DNA of 64,000 nt, taken from positions 189,341 through 253,340 of the forward strand of contig QKWP01000043.1 of the NCBI GenBank assembly GCA_003550325.1, written 5' to 3'. Numbering within the stretch: position 1 is the stretch's first letter; every line of letters starts with the position of its first letter. The position numbers were made by a program, and so were the translations under genes. Under the pieces are notes generated by a model. That model did no database searches. It was not told the DNA's origin and saw only the letters and a list, made by a program, of their open reading frames with translations. Shown here piece after piece: positions 35,586-43,489 of the stretch. Source of the stretch: Gigaspora rosea. Taxonomy: Eukaryota; Glomeromycota; Glomeromycetes; Diversisporales; Gigasporaceae.

Positions 35586-36166
35586 CTCTGTGTTAATGTT
35601 GTTTATCTCAGCGAAGCGAATAAATGCATAAAGTATTAAGTCGACTTCTACCTTGGTGAACGGCAGAAAATTTAATTCGTCTTCCTTGTATACGTCACCG
35701 AGGAAATCCCACTTGATTATGTCTTGTTTCTTTTTCGAAAAGACGATGATTGATCCTTCCAAAAAATTTAACTGCCAGTCATTGAAAGCATTGTCAAAGC
35801 AAAAAGGTAAAACATCTTCACCTTTGAATTCTAAGGTCATATTTGCCTTTGCCACTATTAGCTCGACGTGCACTTTTCTGGAATATTTGTAATTATCGTT
35901 ATTAAATAGTGTCCGAAATTGCCGAATTGGTCGACAATGCATGTAACGTTTGACGGTGTAACACAGAAGTTCATTGATAGATTCGAGAGCATCCACTTAT
36001 TTGCGCGGGTCCTGAAGAGGAAATAGCCGATCGGATAGTGCAAAATTTGACTATTTCGAATTAGCCCGACGAAGAACCCCAACAGACGCAAAAGTATGTT
36101 CATCCTTTTTCGATTCCAACTCCTTCTCCTTAATGATAACGTTTCCCATAAAAAAAAAAGGATCAA
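35586..36166 (-). other. Foreign coding-like segments fused upstream of copy H
   Basis: About 304 bp (35889-35586) replace the usual start-codon region and leader start. In the frame that runs into BTB, this segment is open and protein-like (for example KKKQDIIKWDFLGDVYKEDE). That frame is open from 35996, although its first ATG is about 18 codons in. Further upstream a second foreign frame, 36145-36047, reads MGNVIIKEKELESKKDEH and ends at TAG. Between them lies the conserved leader box. Both segments are GC-richer than their surroundings. I do not recognise either protein. They may be exons captured from another gene. Confidence 0.5.
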
Positions 36167-36445
36167 TGTAATGACATAGTTTTGATTAATTAGTCCGTGT
36201 GAAGCCCCATTGTGACACCCTAATCTACTATGTCTAATTATTAATGCAAGCCTAGTTTTTGTGTAATGTGTAATCCGTATGATTCATATGATTTTGTGTA
36301 AAATTCAATCCGTATCGGTATGCGAATTGTTATAAATTGTATTATTCTATTACTTAAAAATATTTTATAGTTTGAACTTTAAATCCTTTTAAAAGAAAAA
36401 TATCAAATTGACAAACGGATAAATTTTCATATTTAAACTTTCAAC
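36167..36445 (+). promoter_or_regulatory. Putative promoter/5' UTR of the Sel1-kinase gene
   Basis: About 280 bp of AT-rich DNA between the copy H upstream segment and the Sel1-kinase start. No match to array flank blocks and no distinct TATA element. It would drive the plus-strand gene and could be shared divergently with the copy H remnant. Confidence 0.3.
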
Positions 36446-38560
36446 ATGGACCAATCGACATCGTCAGGAATCAATAAGTTTGCTGATAATTATCAAAAGG
36501 GTATTGACATAGAGAAGGATGAACGTAAAACGTTTGAATTATATCTTAAAGAAGACGAGATGGGGAACGCCGCTGGAACGTGTAATGTTGGAAATTGTTA
36601 TTATCTTGGAATCGGAGTTGAAAGGGATTTACGTAAGGCACTTGTTTATCACCAAAAATCCGCAGAGATGGGAGACGCTGCTGGAACTTGTAATGTTGGA
36701 TACTGTTACGTTCATGGAATCGGAGTTGAAACGAATATACGTAATGCACACACATATTATCAAAAAGCGGCAAAAATGGGAGATATATATGCACTCGGTA
36801 TATGTTATAGTATCGGAATTGAAGGAGTAGAAAAGAACACAAAGAAAGCATTCGAATATTATCTAAAATCTGCGGAGATGGAAGATTTTAAAGGAATAAG
36901 AGAAGTTGGATATTGTTATAAATATGGAATCGGAGTCGAAAAGAATAAACATAAGGCGTTCGAATATTGTCAAAAATCTGCTGATATGGGTGATGTTCTT
37001 GGAACAAATGATGTCGGTAATTGCTATGCATGTGGAATTGGAGTTAAAGAAGATAAAAATAAAGCATTCGAATATTTTAAAAAATCTGCGGATATGGGGA
37101 TTCTAAGGGGATGTATGATGTAGGATTATATTATCATTATGGAAATGGAGTTATAAAAAATGAATGTAAAGCGTTCGAGTATTTTAAAAATTCAGCAGAG
37201 AGGGGATTCGCTAATGGAATGTACCGTGTTGGCGAATTTTATCAAAAAGGACTCATTGTTGAAAAGAATATAGATATTGCTTTTGAATGATATTTAAAAT
37301 CGGCTATTACTGAACAAAATACAACTACCAAAAAAAAGGAGTATTCTCATTGGATACCATTTGAAAATTTTGAAAATGTTGAAGAAATAGGTAAAGGAGC
37401 CTTTTCTACCGTTTTCAAAACAAAATATTTAAATAATTCTGGATCATATGAAGAAGTGGCAATTAAGCTTGTAAAAGATTCCAATAAAAATAAAGATCCA
37501 TTCATAAAAGAGGTATTTTTGAATTTTTTTTGTTTTGTAAAAATTATATCTGGTTAAATATATGAATTTATTTTGTTTTTTTTAGTTGAAAGCTTGCCAT
37601 AGTTTAAATCAATATTTAGGAATATCAAGAGATGAAATAACAAAAGATTACATTTTAGTGCTTAGTTATGCAAAATACGGTTCATTGAGCAAAAACCTTA
37701 CTAATATCTTTAAATTTAAATGGAAACTCAAATTAAAGATACTCCGTGATATTATATCCAATCTTGATCGTATTCATTCTAAAGAGTATTTACATCGAGA
37801 TATTAATCCTGGAAACATTCTGTTGAAAGAAGATTATAAAGCATATATTACCGATCTAGGTTTATCAAAACCGCTTGATGAAAAGGAACAAGAAGAGCGT
37901 ATTCATGGAGTTTTGCCTTATATTGCACCGGAGCTCTTTCAAAAACAACCATATACTAAAGCTTCAGATATTTATTCATTCGGAATAATCATGGTAGAAA
38001 TAACAACTGGTCAAAGACCTTTTAATAATTTTAAATTTGATAGCGATCTCGCAATAAAGATTTGTAATGGATTGCGGCCAAAATTTGGACTAGGAATTCC
38101 TGATTGTTATATTGAATTAGCAAATCAATGCATGGATTCGAATCCAGGAAAACGTCCAACATCTAGTGAAATAATTATTAAACTTAATGAATGGTTTAAT
38201 ATTATTGGAAATGAAGCTGAAAATAAAATTAAAAAGCGTTCAATGTTTAGAGAAATAATTATTAAACTGAATAAATGGTTAAATATTTTTAGAAGGAATA
38301 AAGGGTTAAATAATATTGGAAGGGATAAATCATTAAATATTATTGAAAGTGAAGTCGAAAATAAAATTAAAAGACAATTTTTAGAAAGTGATGAGATTAA
38401 TGAAAAATGGCCAATAATTAAGGAAAATTTAAAAGACGTATATACAAGTAAACCTTATAATATAACTGATATTAACAAAAGCCTATCAAAACTGAAAACT
38501 AGTAAAACCGCTGTTAATATAGAAATTTCAGATGATCAATTAACACTATGTATTTATTAA
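36446..38560 (+). pseudogene. Sel1-repeat protein kinase, frame broken twice
   Basis: ATG at 36446 opens five 36-residue Sel1-like repeats (such as AGTCNVGNCYYLGIGVE). A one-base loss near 37098 shifts the frame. In the new frame two more repeats follow, with TGA at 37288-37290 where the repeat consensus wants Trp (AFE-stop-YLKSA). The frame then runs into a kinase: Gly-rich loop GKGAFSTVF, VAIK lysine, intron 37513-37585, then HRDINPGN, DLG in place of DFG, APE, and a charged Asn/Lys-rich tail to 38560. Catalytic Lys, HRD Asp and the metal-binding Asp are present, so the kinase part could be active if expressed. Sel1 repeats typically bind partners. Two lesions in 2.1 kb mean either a young pseudogene or two sequence errors. 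Confidence 0.88.
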
Positions 38561-39360
38561 GAAATTAAGTTTTATTATTTAGGATTACTATCTATTTGTT
38601 AAATTAAGCGTATTTTAATAAATTAAGCAAATTCTTTAGTACGTAATAATCAAAAAATATATTGAAAAATGATTCATTATACTAGTCCAATTTGTTATTA
38701 CGATCAAATATTATCTATGCAAAATTAATAAGTTCAGAAAAATATATAAGATTCAATCTTAATTTATCCCTCTAAAATTATGATTTAAATATTATATGTA
38801 TTCATCATATTCATCATCATAATATGAGATAATATATGATGTACAAGAATAGAATTTATTGAATAAAAACATTTTTAAATATAATAAATATATATTTCCA
38901 TTTTATTATTGCAGTTTGTATAATTTTGTGACCCTATGATTATTTTTTTTATAATTAATTCTGCTCGATACGTAAGTATCGAGGTAAATTGACATTCGAG
39001 GCAAAATATATATAAAATTGATGAACAAAATTTCGGAGGCATATCTGCAGGATATGTCCTTAAATCAAAAAAAAAAAAAAAAAAACAAAAGAGTTGCCTA
39101 ATTTTTATCCGTGTTTCGAACCTTAGTTATTGCTTCGAGATAAAGTTTAAAAATACTGCATGTAATTAGACTAGTCATAAATTTTACAACTATATATATT
39201 TTATTTACGAATATTTTTTTTTGTTAACTACAAAGTCAATAAACACATAATATGCTACCACAACTTAAAAAAGTGTAATTATAATAAATGGAAATAATTA
39301 GTAATCGTTGTTATAACCTCATTTTCTTGAATCTAGAAATGCGTTATGACGACTTTTTTG
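38561..39360. repeat. Sel1-kinase 3' flank and duplicated block
   Basis: The first about 400 bp are AT-rich downstream DNA of the kinase gene. Positions 38970-39350 match 21850-22260 (CGGAGGCATA, GGATATGTCCTTAAATC, then a poly-A run). It ends at the 8-bp target site of the next element. No gene seen. Confidence 0.6.
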
Positions 39361-39676
39361 CAGGCCTGCTGAAAAATCAGTTAAGATTAATCCTTACTAT
39401 ACGTCATAATATTAAAATCAATTAAAACTATCATAAAATTAATTGAAACCCAATTAATGATGAAATAATTGCAATTAATTGCAATTTTCTTTCACTGGTG
39501 TAACTCGATTTTTTAAACAACGAAAAATCAAAAATCAATCTAATCGTGAATAAACGATATTAATCTAATTACGTAAAACTGATAATTGACCAATTGTTGT
39601 AGCGTCATCAATCAATTAATTGAGTTTGTAAAATTGCAATTTAATTGCCCCTAAAATCATTTATTCGGTAGGCCTG
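39361..39676. mobile_element. hAT-like MITE (316 bp)
   Basis: An exact 8-bp duplication CTTTTTTG lies at 39353-39360 and 39677-39684. Ends CAGGCCTGCTGAA and TTCGGTAGGCCTG are inverted repeats typical of hAT termini. The interior is rich in AATTGCAATTAATT palindromic motifs. A fragment of its right end appears near 11440-11475. No transposase. Confidence 0.87.
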
Positions 39677-40433
39677 CTTTTTTGCTTAATAATTTATGCA
39701 TTATATTTAATATTTGCTTTTTTGACGAAGGAAAAGAATATACAATGCAATGAAATTTGAACTATAGTATACATGTGTTTTATAAAACTTTGGATTCGTT
39801 TGTACTTTACTATTATTATTACATATCAATCAATTGGTTTGGTAAATTTAGATACTTGAAGCTATCAGTAATAGGTATCGTATAAACGAGAAATGACGTT
39901 CGTATGCATATTTTTGAAACTTGGATTCTTCAAAATTAGCTTACATGGTCTTGTATCGACGCTCATTATCGTTCCGAATTAACGCGCAAGCTAATATAAC
40001 TTGTAATTTATAGTTGCGACCAATGATATGCAGTCGACCCTCCATAAGTGTATCCTCTATATCTGTATAATTGCACTTTTTCTCTATATCATTTGATCAT
40101 AATGTAATTATATTTACCATCGCATAATTTCATTAATCCCATTTTGTTCTCGCTAATTCAGCAGATAATAAAAAGAAATAAATCAAACTAGTTAAGGTTA
40201 TTTTATCATTTTATTTACAGTAGTTTGCATTAGCTATGTGAGAAATATAATGATCATTAATCATGTTAATTTATAAGCATTTACTAACTAAGTTATTAGA
40301 AAGTTTGTCACCAAATTTAGAAAAATGAAAACCATTAATTTAGCAGCATTACCCAGATTATTAATAAATATCATCACGTAAAAACTTGATTTTCTAATTA
40401 TTAAAATTAGGAATTGAAATTTCATATTCTGGT
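39677..40433. repeat. Duplicated flank, third copy of the 11630 block
   Basis: Matches 11580-12200 and 22305-22930. The locus at about 39695-39710 is an empty site for the palindromic MITE at 11507. No gene is supported. Confidence 0.65.
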
Positions 40434-40489
40434 TAGAGATGCAAAAATGGCTCGGTTCTATTGATTAATCGGTTTTTATTAAACCGAGG
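40434..40489. mobile_element. Truncated miniature hAT-like element
   Basis: The left end TAGAGATGCAAAA is intact after CATATTCTGGT, but the right arm is missing and the sequence passes directly into GTTCAATGC of the flank. A deletion removed the right TIR and one copy of the target site. Confidence 0.6.
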
Positions 40490-40680
40490 TTCAATGCATA
40501 AAAAGTCCGTAATTTGATAGCCTTAAAAATCATAATACAGTAATGAAACATGTCAACATATCAGTCTTATGAGTAATGATGCCTGACGAATGACGAAATA
40601 TACGTCATTGACGAATGATGAAACCAGTCATCAGGTAATTTCTGATTGACGAATTGATGATTGATGAAACCCTGACGATT

Positions 40681-40830
40681 GACGAAACCTATGACGAATT
40701 GACGAAACCTATGACGAAATTACGAAACCTATGACGAAATGATGAAACCTATGACAAAATGACGAAACCTATGACGAATTGATGAAACCTATGACGAATT
40801 GACGAAACCTATGACGAATTGACGAAATCA
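40681..40830. repeat. 20-bp tandem repeat array, left arm
   Basis: Seven units in register at 20-bp steps from 40681 plus a decaying edge, consensus GACGAAACCTATGACGAATT with A/T or C/T variants. Degenerate units continue upstream to about 40600. Confidence 0.9.
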
Positions 40831-41580
40831 ATGAAGAAACCTGAAGAGTTATATTCCATACATAATAGAGTTAATTCCCGCGTTTATAAAAAGTTAAGAA
40901 GTGTTTTAATAATGATAACGATAAGAGCTAAAAAAAAACGATATTTTAAGTGTTAATGCATATTAATAACAGCGATAGAGAATCAATATAGGTTGCTAAA
41001 ATAACCAGTGCATTATTATTATCGTGATTTTACTTATTTCGAAGGAAGAGACGTGAAAATACTTGAAAACCAATATTTAGATCGACCTTGGTGCACTAAT
41101 TAAAAATGACAGAAACGAAATTTTACAAATAATGAGCACCAATATATAGTTGTAGTCTCCAACACTAATACTCTTGCCATAAACTTCTATCTTTACGCGC
41201 TTAATTTATTTACAAAATTTAATTTCCTTTTTTACGTGTTCGGAATCTATGTTGGGTTGATCTGGAATTGACGAAAATAAACGCGTGCACAAATTTTGAC
41301 TATTCCAGATCAACCCGGTTACTGGTATTCTACGATCAGTATTCTGGATCAACCCGACATAAATGACTACTAGTATTCCGGATCAACCCGACATATATTT
41401 GAATGTGCAAAAGAAGAAAAAAGAAAAAAGCCAATGAAACCTTATAATGAAATATCATTTTTTTGAAACAATTTAAGGTTTGGTGTATCTAAAGATCATT
41501 ATATAGAAGCTTGTTGTTTAATTATTTGCTGAATCGGTTGCCAATGTTTCATCAATTGTTAGAGGCTTCGTCAAGGTTTT

Positions 41581-41720
41581 ATCAATACATCATAGGTTTC
41601 GTCAATTCGTCATAGGTTTCGTCAATTCATCATAGGTTTTGTCAACACGTTATAGGTTTCATCAATTCGTCATAGGTTTTGTCAATTCGTCATAGGTTTC
41701 GTCAATTCATCATAGGTTTC
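41581..41720. repeat. 20-bp tandem repeat array, right arm (inverted)
   Basis: Seven units at 20-bp steps, consensus ATCAATTCGTCATAGGTTTC, the reverse complement of the left-arm unit. Degenerate units flank it to about 41760. Confidence 0.9.
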
Positions 41721-41810
41721 ATCAATCATCAGGGGTTTCATCAATCGTCATAATGAACCATGACAATGTCATTTGTCATCGCAAAAATAATTTCGTCAGG
41801 CATCATTAAA

Positions 41811-42137
41811 CTTATGAGTTGCCTGTCAGGAAATTGAGGGTTTCAGAATTAAGAAGCAGGATTCGAGCTTTGATGGAAATAGATGCCTTATTTACTTTCA
41901 AATCAGCGATGTTTTAAGGTTATTTTATTTTCTATAATCTGAATTATGTAATGATTTTGATTTCACGACACTCCCATTTCATTTTCTGATTTCAAAATTT
42001 TAAAACACAAGATTTTAATTATTTCTGAAATAAGTTAACTCCTCATTATTTGAATTTCATATCAAGATTGATTAATTAAAATTTTGATTGAAAATAACAT
42101 TTCAGTTAAATATATTAGGTCTGCGCATTTATAATAC
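41811..42137. repeat. 3' flank of BTB copy K, interrupted at 42137
   Basis: Standard unit flank (GCCTGTCAGGAAATTGAGG, then TTCTGATTTCAAAATTTT), which breaks off after CATTTATAATAC and resumes at 51239 with ATAATACTAATTTCGC. The 9.1-kb insertion lies between. Confidence 0.8.
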
Positions 42138-42198
42138 CTAGGGGTTAGTAAAATTACGGGCAACTTATTATAACATATAGTCAATAAAATCGATATAC

Positions 42199-42463
42199 GA
42201 AAAACATTTTTCGCGCTTATGCGTTTGGCTGAGCTGGCTCAATAAGGAGCCATGATATACTTTATTATTATTTTGCGTTAATACATGTATGAATATAATA
42301 GATACTGAAGCGGCAGTTCCTCCGAAAATTAGCAACATTAATTGCGCAAGGGCTGCTAAAACAGTCCAGGTAGTGAGTTGTTATGCGTTATGTGTGTGTG
42401 TCAGCTGGTGGTTTCCCGCCTGCCAAAGCAAGCTGGCTAATAAAATGGCAGAATCATGAGCAT
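42199..42463 (-). repeat. Split direct repeat B2
   Basis: 265 bp, matching B1 (42812-43076) with mainly transition differences. It starts GAAAAACATTTTTCGCGC and ends AGAATCATGAGCAT. It is the outer terminal repeat on the left. Confidence 0.88.
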
Positions 42464-42506
42464 GTTCAGTCATGATTGTGTCGATCTTTGTGGAGAGGTG
42501 GGTGGG

Positions 42507-42811
42507 GCAAATTTTGGAATTTCCGATTTTGCTTGTGAGTAGAAAGGAAGAGAGAGATTGTGGCAAGTGTATTTATGTGGTTTACCTATCGATGTCTAGT
42601 GTAATATCACGTGATCAACTGGCGTGTCTGCATAAGATTCATTGATAGGCTGTGTTACAATTGCTGAGCTCTGTGTAATACTACCTGATCTGGCTCACGT
42701 CTTAAGTCTTGTTTCGTCCCCACTCACGTGCCCCATCCCTATGCCCAGGCCATGGGTTACAATTGGCACTTTATAGTTTTTCAAATAGTTGACCTTACTC
42801 TTAACTTCTAC
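42507..42811 (-). repeat. Split direct repeat A2
   Basis: Matches A1 at 47132-47424. Both end in GTTAACTTCTAC or TCTTAACTTCTAC, the junction at which B1 begins directly. The A2-B1 junction reconstitutes a circular-intermediate-like joint. Confidence 0.88.
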
Positions 42812-43076
42812 GAAAAACATTTTTCGCGCTTATGTGTTTGGCTGGGCTGGCTCAATAAGGAGCTGGGATATACTTTATTATTATTTTGTGTTAATACATG
42901 TGTGAATATAATAGGTACTGAAGCGGCAGTTTCTCTGAAAATTAGCAATATTAATTGCGCAGGGGTTGCCGAAACAGTCCAGGTAGTGAGTTGTTATGTG
43001 TTATGTGTGTGTATCAGCTGGTGATTTTCCACCTGCTGAAGCAAGCCGGCTATTAAAATGGCAGAATCATGAGCAT
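42812..43076 (-). repeat. Split direct repeat B1
   Basis: Internal copy of the B repeat next to the end of the recombinase region. The open plus-strand frames here (42728-43310) are not conserved as protein between B1 and B2 and are not genes. Confidence 0.88.
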
Positions 43077-43489
43077 ATTCCAAAAAGGGGTTTCATGATT
43101 CTAACATTTATGGCACTGGTATTTATGTTTGACAGAAAATTTTTTTTTTGGTTGTTGTTTTGTTTTTTTTTGGGAACAGCTCATTTTTGTGACTTTGACA
43201 ACACAGTTAGTTTTGTGCACATTTCTTACAATGTTCAGGTGCATATTACGTATATCACCCCTTTCCCTTTTTTTTATTTTTTTTTTAACTGTTGGCTTGT
43301 AATATCATGATACGTTGCATTTTGCTATGTCAGTGTGTGCATGTTTATGTAGATATTTATTGTTATATTTGTTTTCGTTTTCTTCGTTATTATTATTATT
43401 ATTTTTTTTTGTATTGCTTATATATATATTTTCATTGGCTGAGCTAAAGATCCAAAATGTTATTTGAGGCTCAAACAATGTATGCGTTA

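Larger units (their letters stand above)
40575..41810. mobile_element. Element with inverted 20-bp tandem arrays (1236 bp)
   Basis: The ends share AATGATGCCTGACGAA as inverted repeats. CTTATGAGT occurs on both sides (40566-40574 and 41811-41819), a 9-bp target duplication; other units have one related site (CTTGTGAGC). Inside each end lies a tandem array of a 20-bp unit, inverted between the two ends. The centre includes GGGTTGATC-type motifs and a match to 10095-10140. A 9-bp duplication and subterminal repeats suggest Mutator-like ancestry, although an 8-bp reading would fit hAT. No coding frame. Confidence 0.82.

Noticed and set aside
40681-41720. Regular 20-bp repeats as a CRISPR-like array
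   Set aside because: Units are contiguous without spacers, inverted between two ends of a TIR element, and the genome is eukaryotic.
42728-43310. Plus-strand frames of about 100 codons near the left split repeats
   Set aside because: They overlap A2/B1 repeats of the Ngaro-like element whose coding strand is minus, and they are not conserved between B1 and B2.
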